From Metridium senile (Eukaryota > Cnidaria > Anthozoa > Actiniaria > Metridiidae): 64,000 nt of DNA. The position numbers and the translations under genes are program-made. Below the pieces are notes generated by a model. That model saw only the letters and a program-made list of their open reading frames with translations. It made no database searches and was not told the origin of the DNA. Shown here piece by piece: positions 44,001 through 56,400 of this stretch. The stretch covers positions 12,246,370-12,310,369 of the forward strand of contig OX459102.1 in NCBI GenBank assembly GCA_949775045.1, in the 5' to 3' direction. The stretch's first letter is position 1. Each line of letters begins with the position of its first letter.

Positions 44001-45024
44001 AAGATGGTGGACATCGATGTCAACATCATCAGATATCATTTTCAAGTGATTTATTAGTAATAAAGATGTCAAGTAAATAAGTAGACCAGTAATAACATGC
44101 TACAGTGATTATGTACAATAAAACAGAATAATTACGTAAAGAGTTTTGCTTTGAGAGAGTCTGTTTTCAAGAATGTTCAGGTTGATGATGATTATGATGA
44201 TGCTAATAACAATGATGATAATGATGATGATGATAACAATGATGATGTTGTTGATGACACTCAATATATTGGTTCTTGAGAAGTGTCATACAAATGCACT
44301 TGATAACTCATTTCATTTCCATATTCTTGACTTAAACCTCACATTGTTTCTGCTATTCTAGATCTGTACATATCTAATCCTGGGTCAAAAGACATCCATC
44401 AAGGCTGTTCTATGTTGTTTGATTATCATTTGCGGCTTTCTCATGGGTGTCGAGCAGGAGGGTACCACCACCAAAATATCATACACCGGCATCGTATTTG
44501 GTGTTCTAGCAAGTCTTTGTGTATCACTCAATGCTATTTTCACCAAGAAATTCATTCCTTTGGTTGACAACAACATCTGGCGCTTGCAGCTCTACAACAA
44601 CTTCAATGCTTGTCTGCTATTTCTTCCTCTAATGCTCATCTTGGGAGAATTTAAAGAAATCGCCACATTCCCTAAGCTTAGTTCATCATATTTCTGGTTC
44701 ATGATGACGATGGGAGGATTTTTTGGTATTGCTATTGGATACATTACCGGACTACAGATTAAAGTCACTAGTCCTTTAACGCATAACATCAGCGGAACAG
44801 CAAAAGCATGCGTACAGACAATCATATCAGTGTCATACTTCCATGAAGTGAAGACAGCCCTCTGGTGGTTAAGTAATGTGTTGGTGTTGGGAGGATCACT
44901 AATTTATACATATGTACGACGCAGTGAAATGAAAGAGAACTTTGATAAGGAGAAAATCCAAGTTAAAGGTGAGGAAGCCAAAGAGAAGACCTTTGATTCC
45001 AACAATGATAATTCAAAAGTTTAA
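41032..45024 (+). CDS. SLC35C1: GDP-fucose transporter, SLC35C1-type (5 exons)
   Basis: Exons: 41,032-41,090; 41,262-41,322; 42,517-42,657; 43,162-43,278; 44,362-45,024. The product is 346 residues (the human protein is about 364). Members import GDP-fucose into the Golgi lumen in exchange for GMP, feeding fucosyltransferases. Family blocks are clear: '[15 protein letters not shown]' (20-34), 'FVTWYQC', '[20 protein letters not shown]' in exon 4, '[19 protein letters not shown]', '[20 protein letters not shown]' and '[18 protein letters not shown]'. About ten hydrophobic segments fit the nucleotide-sugar transporter fold. A hydrophilic Lys/Glu-rich cytosolic tail ends the protein. The last exon holds the C-terminal 64%. 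Intron 4 contains a GAT repeat and a foldback element. Confidence 0.93.
41692..41985 (+). mobile_element. tRNA-derived SINE, best-preserved copy
   Basis: The head has box A-like GGTGGCGCAGTGGTTAG and box B GGTTCGATTCCCGGC at tRNA spacing. The family tail follows (ATTATATATGAGTTAAG, GTAGAGGTAGTGAGTGTGAG, TCAATTAGTAGGACACTTG). It lies in intron 2 of the GDP-fucose transporter, in sense orientation. Confidence 0.85.
42855..42905 (-). other. Degenerate hammerhead-like motif
   Basis: On the minus strand CCGATAAAGGGCT...AGCTCAAACCGTCAG (about 42,870-42,900) resembles CTGATGA-stem-GAAACGTC with several substitutions. It is probably a decayed copy and not catalytic. Confidence 0.35.
43285..43615. 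repeat. GAT-rich microsatellite in intron 4
   Basis: Imperfect GATGATAATGATG repeat directly after exon 4. A second shorter run lies at 44,183-44,260. The Met/Asp-rich frames are artefacts. Confidence 0.85.
43640..43960. mobile_element. Foldback element with GATGA...GAAAC ends
   Basis: Long inverted arms include GAACGTTTACTTCTATT or its complement, TTTGATGAGCTTTCGGCTC, and AATATTGTAATTTATTC near the centre. The TTGATGA...TGAAACC spacing (minus strand 43,889-43,920; weaker on plus 43,686-43,720) recalls the hammerhead-like motifs elsewhere. Confidence 0.75.
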
Positions 45025-48000
45025 GGTTATCGTTATCAAGAATTATTATTTAAACAATAGAGTAGTTGAATCGAGGGCATTATGCTGTGATAGTTGCCCA
45101 CGGAAATTCTATTGCGACTATTTGTTTTGAGGAACATCTAGTTTCCAAGGGCAACTATCACGGCATTATGCCCGAGATTTGAACACTATGCACTGATAGC
45201 ATCCCTCCGCAGCAGGCACTGTCACGTCACGTGATTGCCCCTTGACCAATGAGAGTGGAGGAAAATTTGTTGTTGAATTATAATCATGGTACATATATAC
45301 ATTATGCACAGTGTAAATGTAAAGGATAAATCTTAGACATTTTAACTTAGTATTTGAATTGTCACATTATTTAAATGTTTGGGATTCCTTTGACGTATAT
45401 ATAAAACCATATTTGGTATAGTAAGAGAAACTAGTATTTTTCAATAAGATATGTGACATTTTGAGTACCAGTTGTCAAGGTGTCTGGACAACTGGACAAT
45501 CTTTACAGGACGAAAGATCATGTTAACAATAAATGCCATCATTATGGGAATGAAAAGAAATATCTAGGCTATTATTAACAGAACCTTATTAACTACCTAG
45601 ACTTTTCAGGGGAGGGGAAGGGAATCTTTTGTCTACTTGCATTTTAAACTTTCTTTAAGAAAGCTGATGTAGGAACGATTTTGACCAAGTGATCCACAAA
45701 TGGTGCTTGATCACTTACTGAATACCATTTAATACAACAGTAAATCTCATTCCCTGCTAGCAGAAGTTACTTTCCAATCTGCCTGTACAGTGGAAAAACT
45801 AGCCTCTGTTAGCATTAAATGACATTTATTGTTTGATTGAGTATTCAGCAATCAGTGGATCAAGTACCATTTTAGATCACCCAGCCAAACTCTATATTCT
45901 ATTTCATTTTTAAATATGCATAAGAGTGATATGCATGAGGTCAAGTTATTGACATAGGAAATGACACTTCTTACTTAAACATTAGTCTTGCATGTTTAAT
46001 ACTTAACAATAATAATATGAAAGGAAAACTAGCGAATAAATTAGTATAGGCTGCATCAGTGTTTGATATAAATTATAGGTAATATAATGGAATTACACCA
46101 TAGGGCCAAAGCTTGAGACGTCAGTAAAATTAAGTTGACATTTTTTACAGTGTTACAAAATTCATTATATTACCTATCAATAATGATATGATCCAACAAT
46201 AACCATGACAATTATTTAAATTTTGTTTTAGGAAGTACCATCCATGCACATACTTCTTCCATAACATCAGATAATCATCATCCTAAAACCAAAGCATGAA
46301 AGTAAAGTATGCTCATTTTAACAACAAATCTAAATATTCTGGGAATAACATTGTCTAAACAATAAACTAAAATGTAAATAGAATGTAGATGGGTCAAAAT
46401 ACGGTATTTGGAATGTTACGGAGGAGAAGACAAAACTGTTTCTTTACCTGTAGTTATTTACAGCATGACCCGCAAAAGTATGATCACATTTAATGTATTT
46501 GCATACTTCTTTTCACGCAAGTTTGTACTTTAAATAGACACATTTGATGTGAAGTTGTCTGATTTTACTGAATAGGGCATGTAAAAACTTGTTTTGCAGC
46601 ATAGTCAATGCATAGAAGTATGCGAATATATATTAAAAGTGGTCAAAATTTTGCATGTCGCGCTGTAACTATGGAATATGTTGCCATAATTGTATGTTAA
46701 CATCTGTATCTTGGTCACAATAAAAAATGTCAAGTGTTACGGAGGGGAACAGAGAAGCCAAAATACTGTGTTTTGAACCAGATAGCAAATTTTGCACCAA
46801 ATGAAATTTAATAGAGGAAAGCAATATGCAAGTACCTTAAGAAATGCTTTTGAGATTTTATAAAACTAGGTTTATTTCTAATGTGCACAATTTGTTCATG
46901 TTACAGCTGTTTGACCTCACCATCAAGTAAAGTAAAGTCAAGAAAATAAGTGACTTGCCCTAAGAAGCCACATAACCCTATCTGTCTAAAATCAAATAGC
47001 TTTGTAAAAGCCTCACAAATAGAAAGGGCACCTTTTTCTTATATTGAGGCATATCTTAGGCTTATTTTCACACAGCTGATAGATTTAAAGGAGGTGGGGT
47101 CACATGATCTCTTAGTACAAGTCGTGATATATTTGATATATCATAAGTGATACATAACTAATATATTTATCTGTTAAAATAGACCTTTCCACAAAACAAT
47201 ATTGATTCCAGACGAGGCTCTAGTGGATGAATCTATAAATTCACCATATTTTATCCACTTCAGCCTTGACTTAAATCTAATGTTTCAAGAACAGTGAAGC
47301 GAATAAGGGGAAGGCCTATTTATTATCTAAAGAAGATTATTTTAATTTAATATTATTGATAATACATGATATTTTAGGTAGTAACAATTTAATTTGATGA
47401 CAAATATGGCATAATTTACACAATGGTGTAATATTACTAGCATTACCAGAATAAGTTAAATTTTTATTTTTGTTGGTACATGAATCTATTGCATTATCAC
47501 AGGCTCCATAAAATATGAAAGAATATATTAATTATATACCAACTGTCAAAGTTCATTTTTCTCGCACTTTGATTGGTTGTGAATGTGAACAAATTTGGAT
47601 GTTTCCGTGGCAACAACTCAGCGGGCAACAATATGTTATTTATCGGGAAATATCAAAACTTTTGTTTATCAAGGTCATGTTTAGAATAAAAATCTTTTGT
47701 TATAGCTAGGTTTTTGTTGTTCTTTGTCAGTTGGTATATAACAAAACACTTATAGACTGAAACCTTGGTAAAACAGTATGTTTTGTGGTACCTCAACCAC
47801 CAATGTTTCCCTTGGCTCCCCCCTGAGATACATGGGTAGTCTCGGGATCACAATTAAACATACTGTTCCTTTTGGACCCAGTCAATAAGTGATAAGTATT
47901 TCACATGCTATTGGGCCATGTGATTAGCAACAAACACTCAGAGAAAACCCCTAAAGTACTAACAAATATTATAAGGAATGTAGATATTGTTTGTACTATT

Positions 48001-48240
48001 TATTCACAGTCATTTGAGCTGATACTCAAACCAAGCTGATACTCAAAACTTGAACACTGAGGGGTTTATTTAACCCGCATCCCTTGAGTGATTTTAAGAA
48101 GTTTTGAAGAAGGAGAAGGTTGAGAAAAGTGTTCATGCTTTGAGTATCCTCACTGTAATAATTATTGTTTGTTTATTTATATAGATAACATAGTTAATAA
48201 ATTATTATGTATTAACTATGAAATTAAAAATAAAGTTAGA
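45025..48240. other. Long spacer after SLC35C1-like gene
   Basis: AT-rich with no recognisable gene. It holds two small foldbacks, at 45,071-45,178 (arms GGGCATTATGC and GTGATAGTTGCCC) and 46,075-46,180 (arms ATAGGTAATATAATG and CATTATATTACCTAT). Part of the left side is probably the transporter's 3' UTR. Confidence 0.55.
45071..45178. mobile_element. Short foldback MITE
   Basis: GTGATAGTTGCCC (left) and GGGCAACTATCAC (right) pair. The outer GGGCATTATGC and GCATTATGCCC extend the stem. Confidence 0.75.
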
Positions 48241-48635
48241 CATAAATTAAATTGGGTGAAAATAAATAAAGCTTTTTTTCCAGCCAAAAATGTTTCTATT
48301 TTATTTTTTTAAATTATTTATTTAGATTGTTTGATATTTTATTATTGTTTCTGACAACCATATGAAACTAAGAAATTCTAGAACTTTCCGAGCTTTATTT
48401 TTTTAAGAGCCACAGGAATCCCAATTGCAGATTTTGCGTGACATTTTGCACCAACCAATCACTTGAGGCCAGATTGATTCTTGCGACATAGCGCTAAATA
48501 TTGCGTAATTCTATCGGAGAGACTGGGGCGACTAAGTATTGCGCAAGTGTCAAAGCATTTGGAAGATTCTTTGTGAGTACAGAAAGAACGGTGTAGTTGT
48601 TATCAACTAAAAAGTACCTTAAAAACAATTTAATC

Positions 48636-49031
48636 ATGCCAGATAACGATTCCAAGAGCGATGCAAACAGCGAAGGACCTACAAGTCCAATTGGCGAGGA
48701 ATATGTCAAAAAGAGAGAACGCAACAACCTCGCCGTACGAAAAAGTCGAAAAAAAGCAAAACAACGCATCGAAGAAACGAAACAACGAGTGGATGATTTA
48801 GCCAAGGAAAATGAAGATCTTCGGATTAAAGTCCAACTATTACAAAAAGAACTGAATGTTTTGCGATCATTATTCGCCAACGGTGGTGTTACAAATGGCA
48901 ATAGTAGCCTTCCGTCTGGTGTCAATGTAATATTCACAACAAACTCAAATAATTCGACGAACTCTACAGAAGAAAATATTCCACAAGTTATTGTTAAAAC
49001 AGAAGTAGAAAACAACGATGGTGATGTATAA
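48636..49031 (+). CDS. C/EBP-gamma-like bZIP transcription factor
   Basis: One exon encodes 131 residues. The basic region (about 23-44) has 'KRERNNLAVRKSRKKAKQR', close to the C/EBP signature RxRNNxAVxKSRxK. A leucine zipper follows (about 45-85: 'RVDDLAKENEDLRIKVQLLQ'). The absence of a long N-terminal activation domain and the short length match C/EBP-gamma rather than alpha/beta. It probably works in the nucleus as a homo- or heterodimer on TTGCNNAA-type sites. The C-terminus is Asn/Ser-rich with a VKTEVE motif that looks like a sumoylation consensus. The ATG at 48,636 is the first in frame after upstream stops or non-ATG codons. No intron is needed. The long 3' region contains a duplication. 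Confidence 0.88.
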   Translation: MPDNDSKSDANSEGPTSPIGEEYVKKRERNNLAVRKSRKKAKQRIEETKQRVDDLAKENEDLRIKVQLLQKELNVLRSLFANGGVTNGNSSLPSGVNVIFTTNSNNSTNSTEENIPQVIVKTEVENNDGDV

Positions 49032-49129
49032 TGAACTCCTTAAAACTCCATATTATAGTCGAAGTACAAGTATGCGAACTTTTGACAAACGAATAGAGCC
49101 ACGATTGCGTAAGATCAGACACATACAGT

Positions 49130-49430
49130 TAAATGTACATGAACATTATAATATAAGTACGTACATTGATTCAGAAGGATATAAAATATATATCAGTGAC
49201 TTACATCAAAGACAATTTGTAGGCTGTAAAACTAGATATTCTCAGAGAAAAGATTTGTGGATCTAGACATTAAGTACAGTGTGTGACTGCATGCTTATAA
49301 AGATAATGATGTACATGGATATTATAATATTAGTACGTACATTGATTCAAAAGGATTTAAAATATATCAGTGACTTACATCAAAGACAATTTGTAAGCTG
49401 TAAAACTAGATATTTTTAGGTAAAAATATC
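49130..49430. repeat. ~115-bp duplication downstream of the bZIP gene
   Basis: Copies near 49,137-49,250 and 49,310-49,425 share AGTACGTACATTGATTCA, ATCAGTGACTTACATCAAAG and GCTGTAAAACTAGATATT. They are separated by about 60 bp and probably lie in the 3' UTR. Confidence 0.8.
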
Positions 49431-49709
49431 TAGCACTTTTAGTACAGTGTGTACAGCATGCTTACAAAGATATGTAATATCTTGAGATGTGTTTTTAATG
49501 TGAAGTATATAGTTTACATTATATTAATAGTATTTTAACAGAAACATCCTGTCTTGTGTGTAATATATAATGTGATGTATTTTGTTCTAGTAGGATATAG
49601 CTTTAGTATCAAGTGCAGGTCAAACTGTCGAATAGTTAGATATTAGTAAATTTAGTTACCTGTTTAGTTGACATCATTGAAAATAGTAAAACAGATAAGA
49701 TCTAATACT

Positions 49710-49948
49710 CCAGTTTCGTGTTATCTAGCAACACTGTACTGTTTATACAAAAGGCGCATTTGTACAGGGATAACCTCAATTCAGCGAAAATTCAAATGTG
49801 ATTTCTATTGTTACTTAATTGTATTTCTCTGTGCTTTGCTTGGAATTTGTGAATATTATTACAACAAATGGAGGCTTAGCCTGTACAAATGCACCTTTTG
49901 TCAAAAATGTACAGCAGTGCTAGGTAACGTGAAACTTGAGTATTGTAA
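49710..49948. mobile_element. Foldback MITE
   Basis: Left arm AGTTTCGTGTTATCTAGCA, then AAAAGGCGCATTTGTACAGG; right arm CCTGTACAAATGCACCTTTT, then GCTAGGTAACGTGAAACT. Confidence 0.8.
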
Positions 49949-50234
49949 ATGAGAAATGTGTAGATACTATATTATGAAGGCACACATGTTTACATGATAG
50001 GATGAAAGTGATTAGTATGTGCCTCCTAGACAGTGTTGTGTCAGGATACGATTTCCCATTCAGTTTGCGAACAACACAACAGGATATATTGCACCCACCT
50101 GATGTACCTGTAAAAAGCTGATGGGATTATGTGATTTTGACTGACATTTGGTCCAAATATAAACTGGGAAATGGGATTCAGACCCCCACTTTAGGACCCT
50201 CCTCAAAGCTCCACTTGTTTTGCCAAGGATCGAA

Positions 50235-50352
50235 TAGTCCCCCCTTGCAGCAGTTATTAGTGTCGTCACGCAAAGTTCTCTCCCAACTAACTAAGAGAAC
50301 GGGAGAGAACGTTACGTGACAACACTACTGAAGAACAGCTGCGAGGGAGACT
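50235..50352. mobile_element. Foldback MITE
   Basis: GTGTCGTCACGCAAAGTTCTC at the left pairs with GAGAACGTTACGTGACAACAC at the right, around a short AACTAACTAAGAGAACG centre. Confidence 0.75.
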
Positions 50353-51908
50353 AAGGATGGAGTAGCTGACAGTTGTTTTTTGGCTGGTTCTTTATGACTG
50401 GAATAAAGGTAGTCCAATCTGTTACCTTCATGGGAGCCCTTTGTCAACCTACTGATAGAGGGGGACTTGGGTCTGTCACTCTCAGTCATTCTGATAAGAG
50501 ACAGGAAGCCCAAGTTAATAAAAATAATTATGTCATGGTGGGTTCATTTATATCTAAATGCAGGCCAGTTAATAGTAGTTTGTCAGTGTCAGGATATCAC
50601 ACTGAACCCCAATGCAATTCAGTGAGTTTAGGGTGTGCACAAGAATTTGTTTTTCCTTTATCAACCATGACTTTGCCTGATATTTCAACTTATATTTTGG
50701 TTGGATTTTTTGCATAATAAAATTAAACAACCACTCAAAGAAAATTGATTTTATTATTGTAGAGGCTCGCCATTTTAGAAGACGAAACTGTATCAACTAA
50801 ACTTTTTTTTCTATTTACAAAAATTATATCCATCTATTTATAACCTTTACATCTAAATTTACATTATTTTGTTATTTGTTAGGGTAAAAACACTAAGTAT
50901 TTACCATTTAGCACTACTTTTACTTGTATTTTCAATTACTTTTAGAGTGTAGGCACTAAATCCATGAATCAGACTAAAATAGGTATTCCAAGCTTTTGGA
51001 ACGAGCAAGAAATGGAACTGGATGTTCTCCTTGTGCTAAAGCTTAAACACCTGGGGCAGGTTGTACGAAGGGTGGATAAAGTTATCCACTGCATAGGTTT
51101 TTTATAGATTTTATCCGCTGGATAAGGATTCATCCGGTGGATAGTGATATTCACCCTTCATACAACCGGCCCCTGCAGGCTAGACTAAAATTGAAGTTGC
51201 ACTCCAAGTCATAAGTCCTATCCTTTTTCTGCCCTTTTTAATGTTTCTTGGGTTTAGTACTATGACTCTTTCTGTTTTTGCTTCATGCAATGCAAGATAA
51301 TATAGTGCAAACTTCTTGCTTTTCGTGTTTGAACTGTACTGTCTTAACTCTGTCTGCCCTTTGATACCTTCCATAAATTATATAGCTTTAGAACAGATTT
51401 AAGTTCTACAGTATTGCTTGGAAGTATAGCTTTACATAAAACTTAAGACAACCAATTTTAAATAATACACCAATCCAGGAATATATTAATTGACTTGTCT
51501 AAATGTTATGTTAAAAAGCAACCTGATTCTGGCATGTATAAGCTTGTCTTCTCAGTCTGAAACAATAGTTAATGTTGTATTGAATATGCCTGTGTGTACA
51601 AGTTGAGACACAACAAAAATGTTGACATGTCAATAAGAGCTTTGCCAGTATAGGAAAAAAGTCACCATATTTGAGCGAAAGCAAAGAAGCATTGAGGCAT
51701 AAGAGCTATGTCCTGTAAATATATAATATCGTTGACCATAATAACTTCTGAAATAACTGGCAATAACCAGATCACATTTTAGATCAATACCACTGTCCAT
51801 TCACTTTCTATAAATTTGTTTTCTTGTTCAGCCATGACTATGGAATAAATAGTCTGACGTCATATGTCTTTTCTGGACCTTGAATAATTTCTTCAATATA
51901 AAATAATT
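50353..51908. other. Spacer between bZIP gene and FAM72
   Basis: No gene recognised. It contains MITE copy 2 (51,053-51,178). Open frames of 60-114 codons have no domain or plausible splice structure. Confidence 0.5.
51053..51178. mobile_element. MITE copy 2, same family as 37,532
   Basis: Ends GGTTGTACGAAGGGTGG and CACCCTTCATACAACCGG flank an interior nearly identical to the first copy (GTTATCCACTGCATAGG, CGCTGGATAAGGATTCATCC). Outer CTGGGGC and GGCCCCTG bases complete the termini. Confidence 0.85.
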
Positions 51909-52929
<1,021 letters not shown>

Positions 52930-53415
52930 TTTGAAAGAGTAAAGACGAGAAAACGCACAAGTTTAGATGAACGACAATCCAATGCAATGGCGGACACCAA
53001 GGCTTGAGATAATATTTTATCCGTTATCAGTACGTCTGTGATTGGCTATCACCTAGCAACTGTCACGCATGAAGTCGGGGTTTAAATCTCGCGACCTCAG
53101 CTGATTTATTTTGTTGAAAAAGTTAAAAATGCATTAAAATGTATAATAAATATACCTAAAAGTCTCAAAATTATTTTATTTAAACTGTTTTTAAAAAATT
53201 GTAAAGTCTCTGTGTACAAATCCCAAAGTTTTAGCAAAGTCAAACGGAAGTTGTTGCGGGCTTCCTGTGGACGCGGGTGTGAGCTATGGGTGAGCTGGAA
53301 CGGAACAAAGATGGCGGACTGATGTAGTCAGTTTGTGGACGTGTCTTGTTTTTGTGATAATTTGAATGATTATTTGCATAACAAGGAAAGAATAACAAGT
53401 GTTAAAACTACAAAC
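52930..53415. promoter_or_regulatory. Divergent promoter region, FAM72 / SLC37-like
   Basis: 486 bp separate the two start codons. AAGATGGCGGA at 53,308-53,318 matches the YY1 consensus and lies about 100 bp before the SLC37-like ATG. A GGGCTTCCTGTGG motif lies near 53,258. Confidence 0.55.
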
Positions 53416-56400
53416 ATGTTCAACGCTTTGCAAAGACGGCAAGGGCTTTGCTTTTTCCTTACGTGGACTGCTTATGCCTCGACGTATTTGCTACGAAAAC
53501 CTCTTGGGGTGGTGAGTTGTATTTAACTTCTGCTTTATTACAATACACAAGTTTATAGTTAAACTTAGCTTATTGTGATCTCAAATAAAAACTGTTTATT
53601 ATCTTTATACCGGTTTAAATAACACAACCAAATATTTAAATTTTTTTTTTTTTTTATACTTTATAAATAAAATAGATTAGTAAGATTTGTGTTAATATTT
53701 GTTATATTTATTATATGCCGACGTGGAGAAACATATTTGCATAACTGAGTGATTGCGTGCTATCTGTGATGAGGGTCATAATCTTTGCAGTCACCTTCAC
53801 TATCTCAATTTATATATCATTTTATCATTATTATGTATCCTTGTCATCATCATCCCTATTATCATCATCATCTTTCAGATGATGATCATCATCATTGTTA
53901 TCAAATCATCTATTACAGTGGATCATCATACATCATCATCATCATTCACAATTATCATTAACATCATCATCATCATCATATTATCTTCATCAGTATCTTA
54001 TAAATATCATTCCCATTATTGTCATTGTCATCATCCCAGTAATAAGCATCATTACAGTTGTATAATAATGTGATCCTTTTTGCACAGATAAAGGCTGATT
54101 TGGCTGTTACATATCAACTAAAAAGTGCCAAACTTGGTTTGCTAGATACATCTTTACTTTTACCATATGCTGTCATGCAGGTGAAGTACTGCAGTTTTCA
54201 TGTTACATGAACTGTTCTTTTAAGAAGAAAAAGTCACATTCACAATAATTATTATTTCTGTTTGTGATTTGTTTGTCTGTTTGTTTGTTAATGATTTTGT
54301 TAATTTGTTTGTTTGTGTATGTGTTTGTTTGTTCAATTGTTTGGCCCTTTGTTTGTTTGCTGCCTTCAAATAGACAAATGCCAGGGCAAATTTAAAAATA
54401 ATGATGAACTGATAAAATAATGAATAATACAATTTCAATCAAAATTTACTGGCAATTATCTTTCTTTATCTGGAAGCCAAATTGTTCCTATAGATGTTGA
54501 GTCCTGTGTTATTTATAGCCATAATCAGGGTCAGGAGCCCGCTCCTGTCAGGGTCTTACAGTGCAACCACTGAAACAGGGGCCACCCAATCAAATTATAT
54601 ATAAAATATAATATAATAAAATATTTATTTTTTGAGATCAAACAAAAAGATTGTAGAGGGTTCTCACAGGCTAAGATGTTTCTTATTAAATCTTGCTCTA
54701 TTCCGTTCACATATAATGAAAATTATTAGCATTTTAAGCAAAAAAAAAAACATTTGTAGAGATTCTATTGTTCATATTCTCCATTGTGATTGGATATAAT
54801 TATGTCTTGGTGGCCTCCGATTTCAGTGGTCACAATCAAACATAAGCACATAACTACAATTATAATATGTTATTCCTGTTCATTATTAGATGATATTTGC
54901 ATCTTGTGGTGATAAATTTGGAGCAAGATTAGCTTTGACGTTCTGCTTGATTGGATCTGCTCTGTCAATGGTAAGATTCCCAATGAATTGAATGATTAGT
55001 ACAAAAAAAACTTAACAACATTGAGGGACGTAAAAGAACTCCATGTTCAGACATGGGTTGTATGGTGGCAGCTTAATGCGCCTTGATATACCTTCAACTC
55101 GAACACGTTGAGTAAGCGCATTGAGCAGTTCTGGAAATGTGCTATATAAGAACTAGCCATTATTATTATTACATACATGGTATTTTAGTATGGTCTCAAA
55201 TCTGAAGCATTGGTAGACTCAGTTGCAGAGGGCACACAAAGTTAGAATATGGAGAAATTACAATTTCTGCCATTTTGATTTAATTATTCTACCTCAGAGA
55301 CACAATAAGAAACAAAAATAAAAGGAAAACCATTCCCAAATTAAGATTCCTTTTATTACCATCAAAAACTAAGATATTTCATGCTTTAACAAGGAGACCA
55401 GGAGTTTAAAAAGTAGACCATTGTCAGAAACTGATAGATTCCTTTTATTACCGTCAAAAACTGAGATATTTCATGCATAACTGGGAGACCAGCAGTTTAC
55501 TATGTTTACTAATGATCATGACAGTTTGTAAATCTGCCAATAATACCTGATGGTAGTTGATTCTAATCAACAGGTTAATAATAATGATAATAATAATAAT
55601 AATAATGATCATGATGATGATGATGATATTTTAACAGGATGACCCATCCATGTAAAGAAACACTTGCTATCAAAGGGGTCCTGATTTTTACAGATGCGTG
55701 TATATTTTGAGAATTCTTTTCATATTTGTTTTCAGTTTTCATTTGGATTCTGGAACAACATTTATGTTTTTGCCATTCTTCTGTTTCTCAATGGAACATT
55801 TCAGGTATGTGCTTACATTTTTGTATTATTATGTACTGGTAATTGTTATATGTACAGCTGAATATTTTTTTTTTAATTTTGGTTTCTAAGGCAACAGCTT
55901 GGCCCAACTGTGTTAAATCTCTTGGTGCATGGTTCAATGACAAACAAAGGACTTCCATATTTGGGTTGTTTGGTACATGCACTTTTGCTGGAGGCATTAT
56001 GGGTACTGCATTGGCTGTAAGTATCCATTAAAAAAGCAAATCACTTTTTTAACATCTCACTGTATTTAGCCACTAGCAGGTTCAAGTGCCCCTTAATCTT
56101 AAGTTCAAAAACTGACCCTTAAAGGTACAGTACCAGTTCAAGACCCTAAAAGGGGCGCAAGGGTATTTTTTTCGACCCTAAAAGGTCCGTTGAGCACCCC
56201 TATCCATTTTTTAAGGGAGTCCCCCCCCCCCCTGGCCAAGTGCCCTAGGTACTAAATAGTCCCCTTCAGCATTCTCTGCGCAATCCTTAAAGGGAGCCGG
56301 GCCTTTGCATTGAAGCAATACAAACATTGTGCTGTTTTGACGATGAAGACCTTTTCGACACCTTGCAGGACAATTATTCACATGTCTCTATCATTGCAAG

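Noticed and set aside
50373..50717. 114-codon plus-strand frame
   Set aside because: Spans foldback and spacer sequence with no recognisable motif.
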